From the NCBI GenBank assembly GCA_020029455.1, contig JAIBJH010000170.1, positions 1 through 6,223 on the forward strand: 6,223 bases of DNA, in the 5' to 3' direction. The notes under the pieces were generated by a model. It searched no databases. It was not told the origin of the DNA and saw only the letters and a program-made list of their open reading frames with translations. Positions within the stretch are counted from its first letter, which is position 1. Each line of letters begins with the position of its first letter. The DNA comes from Hyphomicrobiales bacterium (lineage in GTDB: Bacteria; Pseudomonadota; Alphaproteobacteria; Rhizobiales; Aestuariivirgaceae). Positions 1 to 6,072 of this stretch are shown here, piece by piece. The position numbers and the translations under genes were made by a program.

Positions 1-368
1 AGCGCCATGCGCTCGTCCTGCAGCGTCTGGATTTGCTTCTCCAACGCTTTGCGCCGCTGATCGAGATCGGCCGAGCCAATGAACAGGTTACGTGAGTCGA
101 CCGAGGCAATGGCAAAGCTCTTGCCGTCAGCGCCCGTGCCCTCAACGCGAATGGACTGCGGATCGATATTGGCCGGCAGGTCCTTGAGGATTACCTGATG
201 CTCGCCCTGAGGCAATTCCACGGTGGTGCTACGCACCACATCGGCGCCCTGCAGATAAACCGTCACGGCATCGATTTTCGATAGTGGAGTGAATTCAGCC
301 GCCCACACGGGCGCGCAGAATGTCGATGACAAGAGAAGGGCTGAAAAGCCCAGCCGATAGGTGTTCAT
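1..368 (-). CDS. MuiA-like (DUF4140/DUF4139) exported protein, N-terminal part, cut by window edge
   Basis: Translating the minus strand from the ATG at 368 gives 122 uninterrupted residues before the window ends, so the 3' end is missing. Residues 1-23 look like a Sec signal peptide: MNTYR, a hydrophobic stretch LGFSALLLSS, then cleavage after VWA before AEF. The mature part begins with IDAVTVYLQGADVVRSTTVELPQG and continues HQVILKDLPANIDPQSIRVEG. This is the pattern of the DUF4140 domain that opens the 'mucoidy inhibitor MuiA' family, whose members usually run to over 500 residues with a DUF4139 C-terminal half. From about residue 102 (DQRRKALEKQIQTLQDER) the charged heptad-like sequence matches the coiled coil that normally follows. 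The start is supported by GGAGGA at 373-378, 4 nt before the ATG. The protein is presumably periplasmic or envelope-associated; its biochemical function is not known. It is transcribed divergently from the neighbour at 420. Confidence 0.83.
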   Translation of the reverse strand, partial: MNTYRLGFSALLLSSTFCAPVWAAEFTPLSKIDAVTVYLQGADVVRSTTVELPQGEHQVILKDLPANIDPQSIRVEGTGADGKSFAIASVDSRNLFIGSADLDQRRKALEKQIQTLQDERMA

Positions 369-419
369 GGGATTCCTCCGTCTGCGGACATTTGGCCGCA
401 ATATGGGAGGCAACGAATA
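369..419. promoter_or_regulatory. 51-nt divergent intergenic region with two back-to-back ribosome binding sites
   Basis: Only 51 nt separate the two divergent start codons. The minus-strand site GGAGGA (373-378) serves the MuiA-like gene. The plus-strand site GGGAGG (405-410) lies 9 nt before the TTG at 420 and decides that start. No convincing -35/-10 pair fits between the two sites. The promoters of both genes must therefore overlap the 5' coding part of the opposite gene, or the transcripts have very short leaders. CAATAT at 399-404 is a possible -10-like hexamer on the plus strand, but I see no good -35 partner. Confidence 0.55.
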
Positions 420-1898
420 TTGCGTCGCTGGCGAATTTGCGGCGCCGTCATGGCGTTCCTCCTGTCCGCCAGCATCATTGCCGCCCAGGCTGCAAGCCCG
501 GAGGAGGCGGCCCAGATCAAGGCAGCCCTTCAGGCCTATGTCGGAACTGAACCCGGTGTTGTTGAGGTGACGCCCCAGGGCAATGGCTATTCCATCAAGT
601 TTGATGCGGCCCCCTATATCGCCAAGGCCGCCAGCGATGACTTCAAGGCCTATGCCGACCCCTTGACGGTCACGGCAGAGCCCATGGGCAATGGCCAGTG
701 GAAAGTTGTGGGGTCAGGCCCCTGGGGCTTGCAGTTCAGTGCCCCTGGTAAACTCGAGCTTGCCATTCGCGCAGCGGAGCAGAATTGGTCCGGCATTTTT
801 GATGAGGCACTTGGCAGCTTTGCCTCAAGCGAATCTAAGATGAGCGGCCTCTCCTTTTCTCAGAAATTCACCGACCCGGCGACCAATGCGCCCGTCAGCG
901 TCACCTACACCTTCCAATCGCTGACTTCATCCGCAACAGCCATATCGGATGGCGCAGGTGGTGCCGACAGCACCACCAAGATGTCCATGAGCGGCCTTAA
1001 CATGGTGAGCCTCGCCGAGGGCGGAGGCAATACCGCCATGAACAACTATACAGTCACTGCCAACAGCCTCACCTACGACACCAGCGGCAAGGGCTTGCGC
1101 ATGCGTGCCCTACTCGATCTCCTCGCTTGGTTTGTGGCCCACCCAGCCAAGGATCTCATCATCCGCGATCAAGCCCAGTTGAAGGAAAAGCTCACGGCGG
1201 CCCTTCCCGTTTTCAATTCGGTCACCAGCAACGCGACTTATGATGGCCTCAACATCGCAACGGCCATGGGGCCCTTCGCGCTGGCCAAGGTCAGCGCTGA
1301 CGTCAACATGAACGGCGCGGTGAAGGACGGCTTCCTGCAGGAACGCATCGGCTTTGACGGTTTCACCATGCCGCCGGGCCTCGTTGCGCCCTGGATGCAG
1401 GAGCTTGTCCCCACCAAACTCGGTATTGATTTTTCGCTTGTTGGTTTCGATCTCGATACGCCGGTGCGCGCCGCCCTCGCCCAGCTTGACCTGAGCAAGG
1501 ACCCGCCGCTGCCGCCCGGAACCGGGCAGATGTTGCTGCCGGCGCTTGTTCCCACCAACGCCCTTACCGTCACCTTCGGTGCGAGTGAAATCATCTCGCC
1601 CGTCTACACTCTCTCCTATGACGGTGTTCTCAATGTCAGCTTGGCGGGCCTTCCGACCGGCAAGTTCAATGTGAAGTTCAAGGGCATGGATGCCATCATG
1701 GCCAAGGTGCAAGCCGCTGTTCCTGTCGATCCCCAGGCGCAGCAGGCTATGGGCGCTCTTCTTACCGCCAAGGGCATGGGCAAGGCGGAAGCCGATGGCA
1801 CTCTTTCCTATGCCATCGACATCCAGCCCATGGGCCAGGTTTTCGTGAACGGCGTCAACGTCACGGCCATGGCGGGCGCCCCGCCTCCGCAACCATAA
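420..1898 (+). CDS. Uncharacterised exported protein, 492 aa
   Basis: I do not recognise this family with certainty. The chosen start is TTG at 420, because GGGAGG at 405-410 sits 9 nt upstream; the first in-frame ATG (450) has no ribosome binding site and would cut the signal peptide short. Residues 1-24 form a typical Sec signal peptide: RRWR positive end, hydrophobic GAVMAFLLSASIIA, cleavage AQA|ASPEE. The mature protein has alternating polar and hydrophobic segments typical of beta-rich proteins, few cysteines, no obvious transmembrane helix, and a proline-rich tail (PPPQP). Recurrent 'MSGLxF / MSGLNM / YDGLNI / FDGFTM' segments suggest repeated beta units, as in large periplasmic lipid-handling or DUF945/DUF2125-like proteins. 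That comparison is only an impression. It is likely periplasmic or outer-membrane associated. It converges on serA and has no co-directional neighbour in the window, so it is probably monocistronic. Confidence 0.8.
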   Translation: MRRWRICGAVMAFLLSASIIAAQAASPEEAAQIKAALQAYVGTEPGVVEVTPQGNGYSIKFDAAPYIAKAASDDFKAYADPLTVTAEPMGNGQWKVVGSGPWGLQFSAPGKLELAIRAAEQNWSGIFDEALGSFASSESKMSGLSFSQKFTDPATNAPVSVTYTFQSLTSSATAISDGAGGADSTTKMSMSGLNMVSLAEGGGNTAMNNYTVTANSLTYDTSGKGLRMRALLDLLAWFVAHPAKDLIIRDQAQLKEKLTAALPVFNSVTSNATYDGLNIATAMGPFALAKVSADVNMNGAVKDGFLQERIGFDGFTMPPGLVAPWMQELVPTKLGIDFSLVGFDLDTPVRAALAQLDLSKDPPLPPGTGQMLLPALVPTNALTVTFGASEIISPVYTLSYDGVLNVSLAGLPTGKFNVKFKGMDAIMAKVQAAVPVDPQAQQAMGALLTAKGMGKAEADGTLSYAIDIQPMGQVFVNGVNVTAMAGAPPPQP

Positions 1899-1905
1899 CC
1901 TCAAA

Positions 1906-2006
1906 CCGTCATCCCGGCGCAAGCCGGGACCCCTTGAATCGTTTCAGCAGGGGAACTGCTTCAGGAGGTCCCGCGTCACGGGCTTCGCCCTTGCACGGGA
2001 TGACGG
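1906..2006. repeat. Cloverleaf-like inverted repeat between convergent genes
   Basis: The element is bounded by a perfect 11-bp inverted repeat, CCGTCATCCCG (1906-1916) and CGGGATGACGG (1996-2006). Inside are further self-complementary parts. CCCGGC-GCAA-GCCGGG (1913-1928) is a perfect 6-bp stem with a GNRA loop. AGCAG-GGGAA-CTGCT (1946-1960) sits inside a broader arm that pairs 1929-1938 with 1960-1969. A third imperfect arm (1970-1999) ends in GGGC-TTC-GCCC. Together they fold into a four-way, tRNA-like shape, although the inner arms compete with the last four pairs of the outer stem. The sequence type is familiar as a dispersed intergenic repeat in many alphaproteobacterial genomes. It lies between the stops of the 492-aa gene and serA, so it could act as a two-way transcription end or mRNA stabiliser, but there is no T-run. 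No target-site duplication is evident. Confidence 0.75.
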
Positions 2007-2037
2007 ATGGGGCGCTACGCACGAAGGACAAGACATC

Positions 2038-3624
2038 TCAAAACATCAGCGCCTTCACCTGCTTTACATTGGGCAGCTTGTTGACGGCTTCGAGGATTGA
2101 CTCGGGAACCGCGCCATCGACTTCCACAATGCCGATGGCATCGCCGCCCGGCGCCACGCGCCCAAAATGGAAACAGGCGATATTGATGCCCGCATCGCCC
2201 ATTAGCGTGCCGATATTGCCGATGAAGCCCGGCTTATCGTTGTTGGTGATGTAGAGCATGTGCTTGCCGAAATCCGACTCAAGCTCGATGCCCTTCACCT
2301 GGATGATGCGCGGCTTGCCGTCGGAGAACACCGTGCCCGCAACCGAGCGTTCATACTTGTCCGTCTTCACCGTGAGCCGGATATAGGTTTCATAGGCGCC
2401 GCGCTGAGTCTGTTTCACCTCATCAACCTTGATGCCGCGCTCGCGCGCCACCACAGGCGCGGACACCATGTTGATAAGGCCAAGCTGCGCTGACAACACG
2501 CCGGCAAGCGCTGCCGATGTGAGGGCCCGCGTGTTCATGTCACCCACATCACCAGCATACTCAATGACAATGCCGCTGATTGAGGCATCCGTGAGCTGGC
2601 CCGCGAAGGATCCCAGCTTCTCTGCCAGCACTACGAAGGGCTTGAGGCGCGGCGCTTCATCTGCGGAAATAGACGGCATGTTAAGGGCATTGGTAACAGC
2701 TCCTGTCACCAGATAGTCCGCCATCTGCTCGGCAACTTGCAGCGCCACATTCTCCTGCGCTTCCGTTGTCGATGCGCCGAGATGCGGTGTCGCCACCACA
2801 TTTTCCAGATCGAACAGCTTGTGGTTTGTCGCCGGTTCCACTTCAAAAACATCGAGCGCCGCACCCGAAACATGCTTGGCCATCAGCGCCTCGTAGAGAG
2901 CCTCTTCATCCACAAGCCCGCCGCGCGCGCAGTTGACGATGCGCACACCCTTCCTGCATTTCGCCAGGTTCTCCCGGCTGATGATGTTGCGCGTCTTGTC
3001 GGTCAAGGGCGTGTGCAGCGTAATGAAATCCGAACGGCGGAAAATCTCGTCCAGTTCCACCTTCTCGACGCCAATCTCAACAGCACGTTCCGGAGAGAGA
3101 TAAGGATCATAGGCGATGACCTTCATCTTGAGGCCCAGCGCCCGGTCTGCCACGATGGAACCGATATTGCCGCAGCCGATAACGCCCAGCGTCTTGGCAA
3201 AAAGCTCCACGCCCATGAAGCGGTTTTTCTCCCACTTGCCCGCGCGCGTGGAGGAATTGGCTTCGGGTATTTGCCGCGCCAGCGCCATCATCATGGAGAT
3301 GGCATGTTCCGCCGTGGTGATGGCATTGCCGAAGGGCGTGTTCATCACCACAATGCCGCGCCCCGTGGCGGCGGGAATATCCACATTGTCAACGCCGATT
3401 CCGGCGCGGCCGATCACCTTGAGGCGATTAGCAGCGGCAATGATCTTGGGCGTGACTTTTGTAGCGGAGCGGATGGCAAGCCCATCATAATCAGGGATGG
3501 CCGCAAGCAGCGCATCCTTGTCCTTGCCGAGGTCAGGTTTGTAGTCGACCTCAACGCCACGGTCACGGAAGATCTGCACGGCGGTTTCAGAAAGTTTGTC
3601 GGAAACGAGTACGCGGGGTTTCAT
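2038..3624 (-). CDS. serA: D-3-phosphoglycerate dehydrogenase (long form)
   Basis: This cytoplasmic enzyme oxidises 3-phosphoglycerate to 3-phosphohydroxypyruvate with NAD+, the first step of serine synthesis. The 528 residues match the long type I enzyme of the mycobacterial and animal kind, not the ~410-aa E. coli form. Residues 1-100 and about 285-315 form the substrate domain, with IGRAGIGVDNVD at 71-82. About 100-284 is the Rossmann domain, with GCGNIG at 150-155 and the NAD-ribose-binding Asp at 173 (AYDPY). The catalytic residues of the D-2-hydroxyacid dehydrogenase family are present: Arg234 (NCARGG), Glu263 (EVEP) and His281 (TPHLGAST). About 320-445 is the intervening ASB domain. 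Residues 455-528 form an ACT domain (NNDKPGFIGNIGTLMGDAGI), where serine feedback is expected in this family. The ATG at 3624 is preceded by GAGGA at 3634-3638. It follows serC by 21 nt, so the two are almost certainly cotranscribed. Confidence 0.98.
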   Translation of the reverse strand: MKPRVLVSDKLSETAVQIFRDRGVEVDYKPDLGKDKDALLAAIPDYDGLAIRSATKVTPKIIAAANRLKVIGRAGIGVDNVDIPAATGRGIVVMNTPFGNAITTAEHAISMMMALARQIPEANSSTRAGKWEKNRFMGVELFAKTLGVIGCGNIGSIVADRALGLKMKVIAYDPYLSPERAVEIGVEKVELDEIFRRSDFITLHTPLTDKTRNIISRENLAKCRKGVRIVNCARGGLVDEEALYEALMAKHVSGAALDVFEVEPATNHKLFDLENVVATPHLGASTTEAQENVALQVAEQMADYLVTGAVTNALNMPSISADEAPRLKPFVVLAEKLGSFAGQLTDASISGIVIEYAGDVGDMNTRALTSAALAGVLSAQLGLINMVSAPVVARERGIKVDEVKQTQRGAYETYIRLTVKTDKYERSVAGTVFSDGKPRIIQVKGIELESDFGKHMLYITNNDKPGFIGNIGTLMGDAGINIACFHFGRVAPGGDAIGIVEVDGAVPESILEAVNKLPNVKQVKALMF

Positions 3625-3645
3625 GAGATTTGGTCCTCAGCGGAT

Positions 3646-4773
3646 TCAGGATTTGCTGGCTTCGGCATAGGCCCAGTCGAGCCACGGCATCAGGGCCTCA
3701 ACATCGGAAGTTTCGACGGTGGCGCCGCACCAGATGCGAAGACCCGGCGGCGCATCGCGGTAGCCATTGATGTCGAAGGCAACGCCTTCCTTCTCGAGAA
3801 GCTTCGCTATCTTCTTTGGCAAATCCTCCGCACCATCGAGTGAAAGGCAAACGGATGTGTTGGAACGTGTCGCCGGTTCCTTTGCCAAATGATGGGCAAA
3901 GCTGCGTGAGGATATCCAGCGGTCGATTACCGCCGCATTGGCATCGGCGCGGGCGTGAAGTGCCTTGAGGCCGCCCAGAGACTTCGCCCACTCCAGCGCC
4001 ACGATATAGTCTTCGACGCACAGCATGGAGGGCGTGTTGATGGTCTCACCCTGGAAAATGCCTTCAATAAGTTTTCCACCGCTGGTGAGCCGGAAGATTT
4101 TCGGCAGCGGCCAGGGCGGTGTATAACTTTGCAGGCGCTCAACGGCGCGCGGGGATAGAATCAGGACGCCATGGGCCCCTTCGCCACCCAACACCTTCTG
4201 CCAGGAGAACGTCACCACATCGAGCTTTTCGAAATCCATGGCCTGCGCAAAGGCGGATGACGTCGCATCGCAGATCGTCAATCCCTCACGATTCGCCGCA
4301 ATCCAATCCACATTGGGAACGCGCACACCGGAAGTGGTGCCGTTCCAGGTGAAAACGACATCCCGGGAGAAGTCCACCTGTCCAAGATCCGGCAACTCGC
4401 CATAGGGCGCGGTGATCTTCCGCACATCCTTCAGCTTCAATTGTTTGAGAATGTCGGAAACCCAGCCCTCGCCAAAGCTTTCCCAGGCAAAGACATCAAC
4501 ACCCCGCTGCCCCAGAAGCGACCACAGCGCCATCTCCACGGCGCCCGTATCGGATGCCGGCACGATGCCGATTCGGTGGCTCGCCGGCACCTGCAGCACC
4601 TCGCGCGTGAGTTCGATGGCGCGTTTGAGCCGCATCTTGCCCTCGCCCGAACGGTGCGAGCGGCCGGTCAATGCACTTTTGAGGAGGTCAGGGGTCCAGC
4701 CAGGGATCTTGGCACAGGGGCCGGAAGAGAAATGCGCACATGCCGGGCGCACCGCCGGTTTTGAAATTATCAT
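3646..4773 (-). CDS. serC: Phosphoserine aminotransferase
   Basis: This PLP-dependent enzyme converts 3-phosphohydroxypyruvate and glutamate to O-phosphoserine and 2-oxoglutarate, the second step of serine synthesis. With the ATG at 4773 the protein has 375 residues (MIISKPAVRPACAHFSSGPC...). The signature FSSGPCAK-PGW, the pyridine-binding Asp in ICDATSS (residue 169) and the Schiff-base lysine in FSWQKVLGGEGAHG (Lys193) are all present. QGETINTPSM and the C-terminal GYRDAPPGLRIWCGATVE complete the alphaproteobacterial type of the family. An in-frame ATG at 4785 would add METL. I reject it because it lies inside a hairpin and has only AAGG immediately adjacent. The 4773 start has GGAG (4780-4783) at a good 6-nt spacing. 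It is the first gene of the serC-serA operon. Its expression is probably set by the promoter at 4833-4861 and the RNA leader just upstream. Confidence 0.96.
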   Translation of the reverse strand: MIISKPAVRPACAHFSSGPCAKIPGWTPDLLKSALTGRSHRSGEGKMRLKRAIELTREVLQVPASHRIGIVPASDTGAVEMALWSLLGQRGVDVFAWESFGEGWVSDILKQLKLKDVRKITAPYGELPDLGQVDFSRDVVFTWNGTTSGVRVPNVDWIAANREGLTICDATSSAFAQAMDFEKLDVVTFSWQKVLGGEGAHGVLILSPRAVERLQSYTPPWPLPKIFRLTSGGKLIEGIFQGETINTPSMLCVEDYIVALEWAKSLGGLKALHARADANAAVIDRWISSRSFAHHLAKEPATRSNTSVCLSLDGAEDLPKKIAKLLEKEGVAFDINGYRDAPPGLRIWCGATVETSDVEALMPWLDWAYAEASKS

Positions 4774-4777
4774 CAAT

Positions 4778-4820
4778 GTCTCCATCCTTGCAGATGGACC
4801 GGCCCTCGGTGGGGAGGGCT
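4778..4820 (-). promoter_or_regulatory. serC RNA leader (two hairpins, the second holding the Shine-Dalgarno)
   Basis: Reading the minus strand, the leader has two tandem hairpins. Hairpin 1 pairs GCCCTC (4819-4814) with GAGGGC (4807-4802) around the loop CCCACC. Hairpin 2 pairs TCCATC (4798-4793) with GATGGA (4786-4781) around TGCAAG. The 3' strand of hairpin 2 overlaps GGAG at 4783-4780, the Shine-Dalgarno of the ATG at 4773, so folding should hide the ribosome binding site. Sequence, structure and position agree with the serC leader motif described upstream of serC-serA operons in Alphaproteobacteria (Rfam family 'serC'), in which the final stem overlaps the ribosome binding site. The ligand or signal is not established. 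Any response to serine or another metabolite would be inference. I identified it from memory of the motif, not by a covariance search. Confidence 0.87.
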
Positions 4821-4832
4821 AGCCCGGGGTCG

Positions 4833-4861
4833 CTATAGGCGGAAATCACGTCGCAATGCAA
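4833..4861 (-). promoter_or_regulatory. Sigma70-type promoter of serC-serA
   Basis: On the minus strand TTGCAT (4861-4856) is followed after exactly 17 nt by CTATAG (4838-4833), close to the alphaproteobacterial housekeeping consensus. The predicted transcription start is near 4826, just before the first hairpin of the serC leader. The transcript would then contain little more than the leader ahead of serC. The -35 box begins 8 nt beyond the stop codon of the upstream acetyltransferase gene, so serC-serA appears to be its own transcription unit. Confidence 0.65.
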
Positions 4862-4869
4862 GCAGGATT

Positions 4870-5331
4870 TTAATCATCCATCAACAGTCGCCGAAACGGA
4901 ACCATGGTCGATCGCAAGAAGCCATTACGTTCATAAAAGGAATGGGCGCGCCCATTGTCCTGATCAGTCAACAGGGTGACCCGCAAACAACCGTCGGCCC
5001 GCGCATGGTCCAACCCAGCATTGAGAAGCTTTTCGCCAACACCTAAACTGCGAAAACTTCTATCCACCACCATATCTTCAAGAAAAGCCACACGACCCCC
5101 CAAGGCGGTGCTCACTGTATAAAGCAAATTGATCATCCCGATAATTTGCCCACTCGATTCAGCGAGCAAGATACGGCCAACATCTTGCCCCTTCAGAATC
5201 AGCAACAAGCCCTTGGCTTGCAGTTCAGGATCTGGAGAAAACTCGGCTTCTTGTTCAAACAATTGCCCCAGTAGCTGGCACAACTGTTCCACGTCATCTT
5301 GCCCGGCCAGCCGCACGTTGAAAGCGTTCAT
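4870..5331 (-). CDS. GNAT family N-acetyltransferase
   Basis: This 153-residue cytoplasmic protein is a single GNAT domain, the usual size for the family. It begins with a beta-strand (FNVRLAGQDDVEQL) and an amphipathic helix. Next comes the strand pair ILLAESSGQIIGMINLLYTV (about 54-73), the core strand VAFLEDMVVD (81-90), and motif A, R-S-L-G-V-G at 94-99 (consensus R/Q-x-x-G-x-G/A), which binds the acetyl-CoA pyrophosphate. Motif B, NGRAHSFYERNGF (126-138), includes the Tyr that often acts as general acid. The acceptor substrate cannot be told from sequence. The ATG at 5331 has a strong GGAGGG (5345-5350), but at a long spacing of 13 nt, so translation may be modest. No clear promoter is visible in the 5332-5414 gap. 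It stands downstream of the terminator at 5415-5453 and just upstream of the serC promoter, with no terminator of its own. Confidence 0.93.
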   Translation of the reverse strand: MNAFNVRLAGQDDVEQLCQLLGQLFEQEAEFSPDPELQAKGLLLILKGQDVGRILLAESSGQIIGMINLLYTVSTALGGRVAFLEDMVVDRSFRSLGVGEKLLNAGLDHARADGCLRVTLLTDQDNGRAHSFYERNGFLRSTMVPFRRLLMDD

Positions 5332-5414
5332 TCGCTATTCTCAGCCCTCCACAGCGACCAATACGCGAACCATTCCCCACCGGCCAGTCCAATTGATAGC
5401 CGCACCTCCAATCC

Positions 5415-5453
5415 AAAAGAAAAATGCGCCCCCCGCTTGCCGCAGGGAGCGCA
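5415..5453 (-). terminator. Intrinsic terminator of the outer-membrane protein gene
   Basis: On the minus strand a GC-rich hairpin runs from 5453 to 5425. TGCGCTCCCTGC pairs with GCGGGGGGCGCA, about 12 pairs including two G-T wobbles, around the loop GGCAA. It is followed at once by a T-rich tail (TTTTTCTTTT, 5424-5415). This is a textbook Rho-independent terminator. It lies 29 nt beyond the stop of the barrel-protein gene and separates it from the acetyltransferase gene. Confidence 0.9.
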
Positions 5454-5456
5454 TCT

Positions 5457-5475
5457 GTGATCGATCACGCGTGAT
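5457..5475. repeat. Two overlapping perfect 12-bp palindromes
   Basis: GTGATCGATCAC (5457-5468) and ATCACGCGTGAT (5464-5475) overlap by five bases. The segment is therefore GTGAT-CG-ATCAC-GC-GTGAT, three alternating copies of one pentamer. It sits between the stop of the barrel-protein gene and its terminator hairpin. It could be a protein-binding site, a pre-terminator stem or chance; nothing in the sequence decides between these. Confidence 0.5.
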
Positions 5476-5481
5476 TGCGGA

Positions 5482-6072
5482 TCAGAACTTCAAACGCATG
5501 CCGACAGCGCCCTGATGTTCTTGGGTATCGTCGCCGGAAATGCTGATGGTGCGGAAGCGATATCCCACATCAACATCAAGATTGTCCGTGAGCCCCACGG
5601 CAACGCCCGCCGCAGCGCCATAGGCCAGGCCATCATCATCTACGGCGGCTCCCGAACCGTCAACGAAGCCATAGCCGATACCGCCGCCCACATAGGGCGT
5701 GAACATCGTGTCATTGGCCCAATCGAAGTAGAGGTTGCCGAGCACTGTCGCGGTCGAAATCTCCGCGCCCGGAGCAACCTCATATTCACCGCTGAAGTCA
5801 GCCGTCACGTCAACGCGAAAGAGATCGCTGAACTGGTAGCCGATGCCGCCGCCTATGACGAAATTATCGTCATCGCTGCCACCCTGCACATCTAGAATGG
5901 ACCAGCCCACGTCACCACGCAGATAAAGACCGATGAGTGACGGATCGGCCGGGGCCGGATCTGCGGGGGCCGATTCGTCGACAACCGGATCGTCAATGTC
6001 CGCCGCCTGGGCAGACATTGCTATGGGCAGCATCACGGCGCCGGCAAGAATTGTAGCTTTGAAGAATTTCAT
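5482..6072 (-). CDS. Small outer-membrane beta-barrel protein (OMP_b-brl / Omp25-like)
   Basis: With the ATG at 6072 the protein has 196 residues. Residues 1-23 are a Sec signal peptide (MKFFKATILAG..., cleavage AQA|ADIDD). Residues 24-45 form an acidic proline-rich linker with a short repeat (APADPAPADP). From about 46 to the end come amphipathic strands typical of an eight-stranded barrel: LIGLYLRGDVGWSI, NFVIGGGIGYQFSDLFRVDVT, ATVLGNLYFDWA, FTPYVGGGIGYGFV, LAYGAAAGVAVGLTDNLDVDVGYRFR and QGAVGMRLKF. The terminal Phe is the usual outer-membrane insertion signal. It resembles the abundant Omp25/31-type surface proteins of Hyphomicrobiales and probably has a structural role. GAGGGT at 6079-6084, 6 nt before the ATG, fixes the start. 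An in-frame ATG at 6207 would add 45 residues ahead of the signal peptide and is rejected. The gene ends before its own terminator and appears monocistronic. Confidence 0.92.
   Translation of the reverse strand: MKFFKATILAGAVMLPIAMSAQAADIDDPVVDESAPADPAPADPSLIGLYLRGDVGWSILDVQGGSDDDNFVIGGGIGYQFSDLFRVDVTADFSGEYEVAPGAEISTATVLGNLYFDWANDTMFTPYVGGGIGYGFVDGSGAAVDDDGLAYGAAAGVAVGLTDNLDVDVGYRFRTISISGDDTQEHQGAVGMRLKF

Noticed and set aside
338..351. GGGCT-GAAA-AGCCC hairpin near the start of the MuiA-like gene
   Set aside because: It is a short 5-bp stem within the signal-peptide codons, with no T-run and no relation to a start or stop. Chance in GC-rich coding DNA is the simplest explanation.
1110..1922. 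270-codon open frame on the minus strand inside the 492-aa exported protein gene
   Set aside because: The plus-strand gene has a signal peptide and ribosome binding site. The opposite frame is Arg/His/Gly-rich, starts inside the intergenic repeat and looks like a shadow.
2737..3843. 368-codon open frame on the plus strand antisense to serA and the end of serC
   Set aside because: It is the complement of a confidently identified gene with conserved catalytic motifs. Its translation is Arg/His-rich, low in familiar motifs, and has no domain pattern. GC-rich genomes commonly give such shadow frames.
5515..5895. Plus-strand open frame of 126 codons opposite the barrel-protein gene
   Set aside because: It is antisense to a gene with signal peptide, beta-strand pattern and terminal Phe, and has no ribosome binding site or recognisable content of its own.
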